Positions 25,897-33,756 of a DNA stretch of 64,000 nucleotides are shown here, one piece after another. The stretch's first letter is position 1, and each line of letters begins with the position of its first letter. The notes under the pieces were generated by a model. That model had not been told where the DNA came from, searched no databases, and saw only the letters and a program-made list of their open reading frames with translations. The stretch comes from Streptomyces sp. NBC_00557 (GTDB taxonomy: Bacteria; Actinomycetota; Actinomycetes; Streptomycetales; Streptomycetaceae), in NCBI RefSeq assembly GCF_036345995.1, contig NZ_CP107796.1, forward strand, positions 6,262,001 through 6,326,000, written 5' to 3'. The position numbers were made by a program, and so were the translations under genes.

Positions 25897-26757
25897 GTGA
25901 GCGAGCCGCGGTCCGCGCCGACGGTCGGGCAAGTCGTCCTCGGGCGACGCCTGTCGGACCTCCGGGAACGTGCCGGGCTGAAACGCGAGGAAGCCGCCCG
26001 TGTGCTGCGCGTCGCGCCCGCCACCGTCCGCCGGATGGAGATGGCCGAGGTCGCCCTCAAGATCCCGTACCTGCAACTGCTGCTGAAGGCCTACGGCGTA
26101 CCCGACGACGAGGCCGAACTCTTCGTCCAGCTCGCCGAGGAGGCCAACAAGCCCGGCTGGTGGCAGCGTTTCCACGACATCCTCCCCGGCTGGTTCTCGA
26201 TGTACGTCAGCCTCGAGGGCGCGGCCAGCCTGATCCGCTCCTACGAGCCGCACTTCGTCCCCGGCCTGCTCCAGACCGAGGACTACGCACGCGGTGTGCT
26301 CAAGTCAGGCGCCGTCGGCCAGACCAGCCCCGAGGACATCGAGCGGCACGTCGCCCTGCGCATGCAACGCCAGGAACTGCTCACCCGTCCCGACGCCCCC
26401 CGCTTCTGGGCGGTGATGGACGAGACCGCCCTGCGGCGCCCGGTCGGATCACCGGAGGTGATGCGGGCGCAGATCGACAAGTTGCTCGAGGTCACGAAGC
26501 TGCCCCAGGTGACCCTCCAGGTCGTCCCGTTCGAGAGCGGGCCGCACCCGGGGACGTACGGGCCCTTCGTGCTGTTCCGATTCGCCATGCCGGAGCTTCC
26601 GGACATGGTCTACAGCGAGTACCTGACCGGCGCCGTCTACCTGGACGCGCGCGCCGAGGTGGCGACCCATCTCGAGGTCATGGACCGCATGGCGGCACAG
26701 GCCGCTACGGCACAACGCACGAAGGAGATCCTCCGGGATCTCCGCAAGGAGCTGTGA
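25897..26757 (+). CDS. XRE family regulator with DUF5753 (WhiJ-like)
   Basis: 286 aa. Residues ~8-65 form an XRE helix-turn-helix (VLGRRLSDLRERAGLKREEAARVLRVAPATVRRMEMAEV). Residues ~100-275 are DUF5753: WFSMYVSLEGAASLIRSYEPHFVPGLLQTEDYAR and VTLQVVPFESGPHPGTYGPFVLF. This architecture is that of WhiJ-type developmental regulators. GTG 25897 has GGTGGAGG seven bases upstream. The stop codon is immediately followed by the ATG of a DUF397 gene (TGAATG), so the pair is one operon. The HATPase gene is divergent. Confidence 0.92.
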   Translation: MSEPRSAPTVGQVVLGRRLSDLRERAGLKREEAARVLRVAPATVRRMEMAEVALKIPYLQLLLKAYGVPDDEAELFVQLAEEANKPGWWQRFHDILPGWFSMYVSLEGAASLIRSYEPHFVPGLLQTEDYARGVLKSGAVGQTSPEDIERHVALRMQRQELLTRPDAPRFWAVMDETALRRPVGSPEVMRAQIDKLLEVTKLPQVTLQVVPFESGPHPGTYGPFVLFRFAMPELPDMVYSEYLTGAVYLDARAEVATHLEVMDRMAAQAATAQRTKEILRDLRKEL

Positions 26758-27012
26758 ATGGATCGCATCACGCCGCGCGCACACGTGTACAACGGCATGC
26801 CCGCGCGGGAGTTGGGCAGCGAGGGCTGGCACAAGCCCTGGAGCGGCGGCAACGGCGGCAACTGCCTGGAGGCGATGAAGCTGGCCGACGGCCGGATCGC
26901 CGTACGCCAGTCCACCGACCCGGACGGGCCGGCGCTGATCTACACCACGGACGAGATGACCGCGTTCATAGAAGGCGCCAAGGCGGGGGAGGCCGACTTC
27001 CTGCTCTCCTGA
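26758..27012 (+). CDS. DUF397 family small protein
   Basis: 84 aa. The core WHKPWSGGNGGNCLEAMKLADGRIAVRQSTDPDGPALIYTTDEMTAF is the DUF397 pattern (cf. SSxSxGNGGNCVEVA...R.SKDPxGP.L.F). Such proteins accompany WhiJ-like regulators and modulate their DNA binding or act antagonistically in development. The start codon abuts the regulator's stop, so expression is coupled. Confidence 0.93.
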   Translation: MDRITPRAHVYNGMPARELGSEGWHKPWSGGNGGNCLEAMKLADGRIAVRQSTDPDGPALIYTTDEMTAFIEGAKAGEADFLLS

Positions 27013-27144
27013 CCCCCGCCTGGCCGCGTGGTGCTGCTCGCCCGGCCTCCTCGTCACGGCACCGACCCGCACACCGGCACCGGCACACCGACCGAGCCGA
27101 ACCCGCACCGGATCGCCCTCGCGATCGGAACACGCCGGCCCCGC

Positions 27145-28632
27145 CTACACCCGCATGGGCCGATCCCGCGGCGAGACCGGGGCCGGCAGTTGCGAACTCC
27201 CGGTCAGATAGCGGTCGACGGCCGCCGCCACCGCCCGTCCCTCCGCGATCGCCCAGACGATCAGCGACTGTCCGCGCGCCGCGTCCCCGGCGGCGAACAC
27301 CCCGGGCACGTTGGTGGCGAAGCCGTCGTCCCGGGCGATCGTGCCGCGCGGTTGCAGCGCCAGACCCAACTGGCCGATCAGCCCGTCCTCCTGGTCCGGC
27401 CCGGAGAACCCGAGAGCGAGCAGCACGAGATCGGCGGGCAGCGTCCGCCCGCTGTCCGGCACCGGGCGCCGCGCCGCGTCCACGCCCACCAGGTGCAGCG
27501 AGCGCACCCGCCCGCTGTCGTCCCCGGTGAAACGGAGCGTGGACGCCGCGAAGAGCCGGGCATCCGCGTCCGCCGCCGGTGCCGTACGCAGGTCCCGGGC
27601 CTCCTCGTGCGCGGCCGACAGCCGGTACAGCTTCGGGTACGTCGGCCACGGCTCGGTGTCCTCGTCGCGCTCGGTGCCCGGCTGGGCGTAGATGTCCAGC
27701 TGGGTCACGGACGCGGCCCCCTCGCGCACGGCGGTCCCCAGACAGTCCGCTCCGGTGTCTCCGCCGCCGACGATCACCACGTGCTTGCCGGACGCCGACA
27801 GCGGGGAGACCTCCAGATCCCCCGCACAGACCCGGTTCGCCAGCGGCAGATACTCCATCGCCTGGTGTATCCCTTTCAACTCCCGGCCCGGCACCGGAAG
27901 TTCCCGCCACGCCGTGGCCCCCGTGGCGACCACGACGGCGTCGTACCGCCCGCACAGCTCCACCGCCCCGACATCCCGGCCGACGGCGGTCGACGTACGG
28001 AACTTCGTCCCCTCGGCCCGCATCTGCTCGATCCGCCGCTCCAGGTGCCGCTTCTCCATCTTGAACTCGGGGATCCCGTATCGCATCAGCCCGCCGATCC
28101 GGTCGTCCTTCTCGTACACGGCGACCGTGTGCCCGGCCCGGGTGAGCTGCTGGGCCGCGGCGAGCCCGGTGGGCCCGGAGCCGATGACGGCGACCGTCTT
28201 CCCGGACAGGCGCTCGGGCGGCGAGGACGGGACGAAACCTTCCTCCCAGGCCCGGTCGGCGATCGCGCACTCGACGTTCTTTATGGTGACGGCCGGCTGG
28301 TTGATGGCCAGGACGCACCCCGCCTCGCAGGGCGCCGGACACAACCGGCCGGTGAACTCGGGGAAGTTGTTCGTCGCGTGCAGCCGCTCGCTCGCCGCCC
28401 GCCAGTCCTCCCGCGAGACCAGGTCGTTCCACTCCGGGATGAGATTGCCCAGCGGGCAGGCGTGGTGGCAGAACGGGATACCGCAGTCCATGCACCGGCC
28501 GGCCTGCTTGCTGATGATGGGCAGCAGCGCTCCCGGGACGTAGACCTCGTCCCAGTCCCGCACCCGCTCCTCGACGGGCCGCCGCGGCCACTCCTGGCGC
28601 GGCGTGGTCATGAACCCCTTGGGATCGGCCAT
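27145..28632 (-). CDS. gltD: Glutamate synthase small-subunit-like oxidoreductase
   Basis: 495 aa. It has the GltD architecture: an N-terminal Fe-S domain (CMDCGIPFCHHACPLGNLIPEWND, then CPAPCEAGCVL), a FAD-binding Rossmann segment (VAVIGSGPTGLAAAQQL), an NADPH segment (VVIVGGGDTGADCLGTA) and the C-terminal VFAAGDAARGQSLIVWAI. In glutamate synthase it passes electrons from NADPH to the GltB large subunit. No gltB is adjacent; the flanking genes are DUF397 (convergent) and DUF1772. It may therefore be a second GltD serving an unlinked GltB or another acceptor. ATG 28632 (MADPKGFMTTPRQEWPRR) is the standard start. Confidence 0.92.
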   Translation of the reverse strand: MADPKGFMTTPRQEWPRRPVEERVRDWDEVYVPGALLPIISKQAGRCMDCGIPFCHHACPLGNLIPEWNDLVSREDWRAASERLHATNNFPEFTGRLCPAPCEAGCVLAINQPAVTIKNVECAIADRAWEEGFVPSSPPERLSGKTVAVIGSGPTGLAAAQQLTRAGHTVAVYEKDDRIGGLMRYGIPEFKMEKRHLERRIEQMRAEGTKFRTSTAVGRDVGAVELCGRYDAVVVATGATAWRELPVPGRELKGIHQAMEYLPLANRVCAGDLEVSPLSASGKHVVIVGGGDTGADCLGTAVREGAASVTQLDIYAQPGTERDEDTEPWPTYPKLYRLSAAHEEARDLRTAPAADADARLFAASTLRFTGDDSGRVRSLHLVGVDAARRPVPDSGRTLPADLVLLALGFSGPDQEDGLIGQLGLALQPRGTIARDDGFATNVPGVFAAGDAARGQSLIVWAIAEGRAVAAAVDRYLTGSSQLPAPVSPRDRPMRV

Positions 28633-28818
28633 GGTCGTCTTCCTCGCGTACGGAGACCGCGCGGGCACCGCGTGTACGACCGGCCGTACGTCATCGGGCG
28701 GCATCCTTCGGCACCCTTTCGGCCACGATACGTCCGCACCGACGGCCGTGCAGAGTGGCTGACAGCGCTTTCTCCGGGTGTGCCGGGGCGGGTCGGGACC
28801 GAGAGGTGCACCCGGGGG

Positions 28819-29298
28819 TCAGGCGAGGGCCAGCAGGTAGACCAGGGCGGCCGCCGCGGAGGCGACCGTACGGACGTGGTTCCAGAACGTCCACTCCCGC
28901 ACGTACGCCGGCCAGTACACGGCCGCCTCCGGCGCGCCCGGGGTCAGCCGGGCCAGCCGCTCGTTGCGCGGGACGTTCGCGGCGATCGTCAGCACGAACG
29001 CGCCGAAGAGATACAGCGCGCTGCCCAGCAGCAGTTCTGTCCTGCCGTCGTCCGGCCACACCACGAACGTCACCACCGCGATCATCGCGCTCAGCACCGC
29101 CGAACCCGTGAACACCGTCGTGAAGACGGGCCGCACCGCGGCGGCATTGATCGCGTTCATCGCGGCGACGCCCTGCGCGGGCGGCAGCGCGGCGAGCCCC
29201 CGCATCACGAAGGCCGAGAAGGCGCAGAAAACCCCGGCCATCAGCCCGGTACCGAGAATCCCCACCACGACCAGCACGAAGAACGGCCCGCCGATCAT
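28819..29298 (-). CDS. DUF1772 (anthrone-oxygenase-like) membrane protein
   Basis: 159 aa with four hydrophobic helices: the first at MIGGPFFVLVVVGILGTGLM, then VFTTVFTGSAVLSAMIAVV, LLGSALYLFGAFVLTIAANV and a C-terminal VASAAAALVYLLALA. VFCAFSAFVMRGL and NVPRNERLA are typical of DUF1772. Fungal members include anthrone oxygenases, but bacterial function is unknown. ATG 29298 is the first good start after an Arg-rich, non-conserved stretch. Confidence 0.85.
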   Translation of the reverse strand: MIGGPFFVLVVVGILGTGLMAGVFCAFSAFVMRGLAALPPAQGVAAMNAINAAAVRPVFTTVFTGSAVLSAMIAVVTFVVWPDDGRTELLLGSALYLFGAFVLTIAANVPRNERLARLTPGAPEAAVYWPAYVREWTFWNHVRTVASAAAALVYLLALA

Positions 29299-29456
29299 CT
29301 CCCACGCCCCATCCTGTCTCGTCCCACCCCGTACAAGCCCGGCATCCCCTCGGGGAGCCGGTTCCGGCCATGCGTGGCGAACGCAGCCGGTGAACGTTCG
29401 CGTCTCCGCCCCCGCGGCCGATTCCCGCCCTTCACCCAGCGGTGTCCGTTCGCTCC

Positions 29457-30152
29457 TCAGCCGACGTCCGCACCGGCGCTCTGCCAGCCCCGCAGCACGC
29501 CCTCCACCGCCGGGGCGATCCGGCGCCGTGCCTCGTACCGCGGCACACCGCGCATCAGCAGCTGGTCGTACGGCGTGTCCACGTGGCGTACGGCCGCCAC
29601 GACCGCCGACACCACCGCTCCCTCCGACAGCGCCCGCCCGGCCGCGCTCCGCCCGACCCGTCCGCTGCCCCGGACGGACGCGTGCGCCGCGATCGCCTGC
29701 GCGCGATCGGCGGGGCAGCCGGGAAACAGCCGCAGGATCTCGGCCGCGAACGCCGCCGCGAACCGTTCGTCCTCCGCCGCCCGGCGCCGTGCGTCCCGTG
29801 CCCGTCGCCTGCGCCGCGCCTCCGCGTCCGCCAGACAGCGGGCCTCGGCCCGGGCCAGCGCCGCCTCCTCCACGAGCACGCCCTGCCGCTCGTAACGGCT
29901 CTTGCGCCGGTTGAACCGCACCACCACGACCGACAGCCCGCTCTCCTCCCGCGACCTGCGGGTCAGCGCGGTGTCCCCGCGCGGCAGGAAAACCAGGTGC
30001 CCGAGGTCCGCGCAGTCCAGGCAGCGCGGAGCCCCGTCCTCCAGCACGAGCAGCGACAGCGGCCCGCGCCGGCAAGCGGCGCACCGCTTGGGCTTCTGCG
30101 CCTGGATGACGACAAGCCGACCGGGGGAGTGGGGAGTCGAGGGAAGCGCCAT
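29457..30152 (-). CDS. DUF2293 domain protein with N-terminal zinc ribbon
   Basis: 231 aa. The N-terminus holds KRCAACRRGPLSLL and RCLDCADLGHLVF, a CxxC...CxxC zinc-ribbon pattern. A strongly basic helical region (~90-130) precedes the DUF2293 core EILRLFPGCPADRAQAIAAHA and HVDTPYDQLLMRGVPRYEARRRIAPAVEGVLRGW. The family is widespread in actinobacteria and fungi, with no established function. The basic helix suggests nucleic-acid contact. A repeat array lies upstream (30265-30393). Confidence 0.85.
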   Translation of the reverse strand: MALPSTPHSPGRLVVIQAQKPKRCAACRRGPLSLLVLEDGAPRCLDCADLGHLVFLPRGDTALTRRSREESGLSVVVVRFNRRKSRYERQGVLVEEAALARAEARCLADAEARRRRRARDARRRAAEDERFAAAFAAEILRLFPGCPADRAQAIAAHASVRGSGRVGRSAAGRALSEGAVVSAVVAAVRHVDTPYDQLLMRGVPRYEARRRIAPAVEGVLRGWQSAGADVG

Positions 30153-30264
30153 ACGCGGTTCATTCCCCGTCGTCCGCCCCTCCCACGCCGCGCCGGGTCC
30201 CTCCTCCTCTCTGCCTCACGTCTGCCTCACGTCTGCCCCACTTCTGTCCTCACCCCCTGTCTCC

Positions 30265-30393
30265 TCCCGCGTGTGGTCCTCACGCCCGGCTTCCCACGTG
30301 TGGGTCCTCGCGCCCGGCCTCCCACGTGTGGGTCCTCGCACCCGCCACCGGCGCCCGGCCCCCCTCCCGCATGTGGTCCTCGTGCCCGGGCTT
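30265..30393. repeat. ~28-bp tandem repeat with embedded palindrome, four copies
   Basis: Units start at 30265, 30292, 30320 and 30365, each of the form TCCC(A/G)C(G/A)TGTGG(G)TCCTC followed by GCCCGG. The two central copies contain CCCACGTGTGGG, a near-palindrome. The array lies between the divergent DUF2293 and uridine-kinase-like genes. Just upstream, CTGCCTCACGT is directly repeated. Confidence 0.85.
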
Positions 30394-30435
30394 CCCCGGC
30401 AGCCACCGTCACCTCACTTCCCGCCACCCGGCATC

Positions 30436-31077
30436 ATGGGCCCCGTGCGACTCGAAGCGATCACCTGGGACCGGCTCGCGGAGCTGCTCGCCGATCGGCT
30501 GGCCGCGCTGGAGCCGGCCGACGGCAGTGCCTGGCCGCGTGTCGGCTTCGACGGGGCCCCGGCCGCCCGGCCCGGCGACCTCGCCGAGCGGGTCGGGGAG
30601 GCGCTCCGGGTGCGGGGCCGGCCCTCACTCGTCGTCGGCGCCGAGGGCTTCCTGCGCCCCGCCTCGCTGCGCCTGGAGCACGGGCGCCGGGACGCGGAGT
30701 CGTACTACGGCGGATGGTTCGACACCGGCGCCCTCTGGCGCGAGGTCTTCGGCCCGCTCGACCCCGGCGGCACCGGGCGCGTCCTGCCCGACCTGTGGGA
30801 CCCGGCCACCGACCGGGCCACCCGCAGTCCCTATGTCCAACTCCCGCCCGGCGGAGTCCTGTTGCTCCACGGCCCCCTTCTGCTGCGGCACTGGTTCCCC
30901 TTCGACCTGACCGTGCACCTCATGCTCTCCCCGGGCGCCCTGCGCCGCCGTACCCCCGAGGCCGAACACTGGACGCTCCCCGCGTTCGAGCGCTACGAGG
31001 CCGAGACCGACCCCGTCGGCACCGCCGATGTGCTGGTCCGCGCCGACGACCCGCGTCATCCCGCCTGGAGCGGCTGA
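30436..31077 (+). CDS. Uridine-kinase-like protein with degenerate P-loop
   Basis: 213 aa. Streptomyces homologues are usually labelled uridine kinase. The segment WPRVGFDGAPAARPGDLAERVGEAL occupies the P-loop position, but the GKS/T is absent. VVGAEGFLRPASLRLE, ESYYGGWFDTGALWREVFGPL and LLLHGPLLLRHWFPFDLTVHL follow the fold of the uridine kinase/phosphoribulokinase family. Without Walker A lysine the protein may bind a nucleoside without phosphorylating it, or use a variant site. ATG 30436 or GTG 30445 (MRLEAITWDRL) could be the start. Confidence 0.75.
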   Translation: MGPVRLEAITWDRLAELLADRLAALEPADGSAWPRVGFDGAPAARPGDLAERVGEALRVRGRPSLVVGAEGFLRPASLRLEHGRRDAESYYGGWFDTGALWREVFGPLDPGGTGRVLPDLWDPATDRATRSPYVQLPPGGVLLLHGPLLLRHWFPFDLTVHLMLSPGALRRRTPEAEHWTLPAFERYEAETDPVGTADVLVRADDPRHPAWSG

Positions 31078-31189
31078 TCCGAGTGGTTGATCCGAGCGGT
31101 CCAAGACTGGCCGGTCCGGAGCGGTTGATCCGCACGGCTCGGCAGGAGGGGTGCGGAGGTGACCCTGCGGGCCGCGCCGGGCCGGTGGA

Positions 31190-32317
31190 TCAGAGCCAGC
31201 CGTTGCGCCTGAAGCCCCGGTACAGCGCCAGGCACGCCGCCGCCATGACGGCCATGACCAGGGGATAACCGAACCGCCAGTGCAACTCCGGCATGTGGTC
31301 GAAGTTCATGCCGTACACCCCGCACACCATGGTCGGCACGGCGATCACCGCGGCCCACGCCGTGATCTTCCGCATGTCCTCGTTCTGCGCGACGGTCACC
31401 TGTGCGAGGTGGGCCTGCAGGATCGAGTTGAGCAGTTCGTCGAACGCGGCGATCTGCTCCTTGGCCCGTATCAGATGGTCGAGCACATCCCGGAAGTACG
31501 CCTGGATCTCAGGGGCGACGACCCGTATGGGACGGGTGGCCAGATCCTCCACCGGGCGGCCGAGCGGCACCACCGCCCGCTTCAGCTCCAGCAGTTCACG
31601 CTTCATCTGGTAGATGCGCCCGGGGTCCAGCCGTGCGCCGTTCTCCGAGAACACCTCCGTCTCGACCTGGTCGATGTCGGCCTGCACCGCGTCGGTGACG
31701 CTCAGGTAGTCGTCCACGACATGGTCGGCGATCGCGTGCAGCACCGCGGCCGGACCCTTGGCGAGCTGTTGCGGGTGCGCCTCCAGCTCCTCGCGCAGCG
31801 GGCCCAGCGAGCCGTGCCTGCCGTGCCGCACCGTGATGACGAAGTCCTTGCCGACGAACACCATGATCTCGCCGGTGTCGACCACCTCGCTGGTCGCCGT
31901 GAGCTGTTCGTGCTCCACATAGCAGACCGTCTTGAACACCGCGAAGAGCGTGTCGCCGTAATGCTCCAGCTTCGGACGCTGATGAGCCTCGACCGCGTCC
32001 TCCACCGCCAGCGGATGCAGGTCGAACAGCTCCGCGATGCCCGCGAACTCACGGTCCGTCGGCTCGTGCAGCCCGAGCCAGACGAAGCCCTCGCCCGTCT
32101 TGCGCACCATCCGCACGGCGTCCACCAGGTCCGTGCACTGCGGCACGCGCACGCCGTCCTGGTACATCACACAGTTGACCACCGACGAGCCCAGCGGTGA
32201 CCTGGCGGGATGGCTCAGGTCGACGCGTGGCCGCCGCCGGGTCAGGCGCGCCACCTTGCGCAGGCCGCCGACCCTGCTCAGCCCCGTGACCTTCCGCAGA
32301 TTCCCCGCCATGGACAT
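31190..32317 (-). CDS. corA: CorA family magnesium/cobalt transporter
   Basis: 375 aa. A long cytoplasmic N-terminal funnel domain (FVWLGLHEPTDREFAGIAELFDLHPLAVEDAVEAHQRPKLEHYGDTLFAVFKTV) is followed by the stalk helix and two C-terminal transmembrane helices separated by the signature YGMNF. The homopentamer forms a Mg2+/Co2+ channel in the cytoplasmic membrane. ATG 32317 has GGAG upstream; an alternative ATG lies two codons later. A 9-bp-stem hairpin sits 44-79 nt upstream in the leader. The downstream 112-bp gap holds short repeats of GGTTGATCCG. Confidence 0.93.
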   Translation of the reverse strand: MSMAGNLRKVTGLSRVGGLRKVARLTRRRPRVDLSHPARSPLGSSVVNCVMYQDGVRVPQCTDLVDAVRMVRKTGEGFVWLGLHEPTDREFAGIAELFDLHPLAVEDAVEAHQRPKLEHYGDTLFAVFKTVCYVEHEQLTATSEVVDTGEIMVFVGKDFVITVRHGRHGSLGPLREELEAHPQQLAKGPAAVLHAIADHVVDDYLSVTDAVQADIDQVETEVFSENGARLDPGRIYQMKRELLELKRAVVPLGRPVEDLATRPIRVVAPEIQAYFRDVLDHLIRAKEQIAAFDELLNSILQAHLAQVTVAQNEDMRKITAWAAVIAVPTMVCGVYGMNFDHMPELHWRFGYPLVMAVMAAACLALYRGFRRNGWL

Positions 32318-32360
32318 CTGGATCTCCTCGTCTGGATCTCCCTGCACTCGACGCTTTCGC

Positions 32361-32396
32361 GCCTTGCCCGGCAAGTCTGCCAGCCGCGGGCAAGGC
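32361..32396 (-). promoter_or_regulatory. Leader hairpin upstream of corA
   Basis: GCCTTGCCC (32361-32369) and GGGCAAGGC (32388-32396) form a perfect 9-bp stem, and the loop contains a nested GGCA-AGTC-TGCC hairpin. It would lie in the corA 5' leader (corA start 32317) and might be a regulatory element or an upstream terminator. Confidence 0.55.
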
Positions 32397-32538
32397 GTGG
32401 GTAAGCCTGTGGGAACGTGAGGTTCCGCTTGGTTCCCGCCTGTGGACGAAGCGACGGCGGGCGAACAGGGCACCCGGTGCGGGGAGAACGCCGGTGTGCG
32501 GATGAGGCGCCGGTGTGCGGAGGGCGCATGATCGAGGC

Positions 32539-33333
32539 ATGACCTCATCCGACGGGTACCTCCTGGACAACCGGCAGAACGAGGCCGGCGAGCGCTTCGG
32601 CGCGTTCACCGCCCTCTTCGATCCCACGACCTTCCGGCACATCGAGGCCCTCGGCATCCGGCCCGGCTGGCGCTGCTGGGAAGTCGGCGCCGGCGGAACC
32701 TCAGTGGTGTCCTGGCTCGCCGAGCAGACCGGCCCCACCGGAAAGGTCGTCGCGACCGACATCGACACCTCGCGGCTCGACGCCGCGTCCGGCCCGTCGG
32801 TGGAGGTCCGCGTGCACGACGTGGGCGCCGACGAACCGCCGGGCGAGGGCTTCGACCTGGTCCACGCCCGGCTCGTCCTCGTCCATGTGCCGGACCGGGC
32901 AAGGGCGTTGCGGTCCATGATCGAGGCCCTGCGTCCGGGCGGACGACTCCTCGTCGAGGACGCCGACCCCGCACTCCAGCCCTTGACCTGCCCCGACGAG
33001 TACGGCCCCGAGCAGCGGCTCGCCAACCGGCTGCGCCAGGGCTTCCGCAAGCTGCTCGCCGAACGAGGCGCCGATCTCTCGTACGGCCGCAAACTCCCGC
33101 GTCTGCTCCGGGAGGCCGGCCTGAGCGCGGTGGAGGCCGAGGCGTTCTTCCCGGTGACGTCTCCTGCCTGCACCGCTCTCGAGGCCGCGACGGTCCGCCA
33201 GATCCGGGACCGTCTCGTCGCCGCGGGGCTCGCCACCGACGAGGAGATCGACCAGCACCTGGCCAACGTCGAGGGCGGCGGCATGGACCTGGCCACCGCG
33301 CCGATGATCTCCGCGTGGGGGCGGAAGGACTAG
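32539..33333 (+). CDS. Class I SAM-dependent methyltransferase
   Basis: 264 aa. WRCWEVGAGGTSVVSWLAEQ (motif I), VVATDIDTSRLDAA (motif II), EGFDLVHARLVLVHVPDR and ALRPGGRLLVEDADP place it with UbiE/Methyltransf_11-type enzymes; the substrate is unknown. ATG 32539 is preceded by a 14-bp direct repeat (CGCCGGTGTGCGGA at 32489 and 32508) and lacks a clear ribosome binding site, so it may be leaderless. Its TAG stop (33331-33333) forms part of the terminal inverted repeat of the 202-bp element that follows, so the C-terminus may have been reset by that insertion. Confidence 0.85.
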   Translation: MTSSDGYLLDNRQNEAGERFGAFTALFDPTTFRHIEALGIRPGWRCWEVGAGGTSVVSWLAEQTGPTGKVVATDIDTSRLDAASGPSVEVRVHDVGADEPPGEGFDLVHARLVLVHVPDRARALRSMIEALRPGGRLLVEDADPALQPLTCPDEYGPEQRLANRLRQGFRKLLAERGADLSYGRKLPRLLREAGLSAVEAEAFFPVTSPACTALEAATVRQIRDRLVAAGLATDEEIDQHLANVEGGGMDLATAPMISAWGRKD

Positions 33334-33531
33334 GGGGTTCCGTTTGGATCAGCCCGGGTCCGCGACGCCCGGCACGGCACCTCGCTGCGTTGTCGGACCA
33401 CCCGAGTACGCCCAGTACGCGGGTGATCCTCCGCCTTGCGATGCTCCCCCACTGCCTGAAGGGCGTGGGAGGTGCCCCCAGCACCGGACGCCGCGGCCTG
33501 ATCCGGCCTGATCCAAACGAAACCCCCTAGC
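33330..33531. mobile_element. 202-bp MITE-like element with ~23-bp terminal inverted repeats
   Basis: The left end CTAGGGGGTTCCGTTTGGAT (33330 onward) and the right end ATCCAAACGAAACCCCCTAG (to 33531) are inverted copies over 23 bp with one mismatch, both closing on CTAG. The interior has no coding capacity but contains two hairpins: CCCGAGTAC...GTACGCGGG around 33402-33424, and CTCCCCCACTGCC-TGAA-GGGCGTGGGAG around 33444. From memory, similar segments recur in Streptomyces intergenic DNA. It is probably a non-autonomous element moved by an unlinked transposase. The left end supplies the stop codon of the methyltransferase. Confidence 0.75.
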
Positions 33532-33756
33532 CGGGCGCCACCACGCCGACGCCCGTACCACTCCGTGGCCCCGGCCACGTCCGCCGGCGGCGTCCGCGAT
33601 CCAGCGCCGGCCCGGGCCACCGCCGCCGGTGCCTTCGCGGCCGTCGGCGGGGAGCGTCGGCAGACGGCCGGGCGGCCCCCTCGGATGGTGCGGTGGGGCC
33701 GGGCGTCTCCCCGGGAAGCCGACCGCCGGCATCGGCCTCCCTTCCGGACAGGGGAA

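Noticed and set aside
32515..32541. ATG 32515 as the methyltransferase start
   Set aside because: It would add eight non-conserved residues and overlap the 14-bp direct repeat; ATG 32539 gives the more typical N-terminus.
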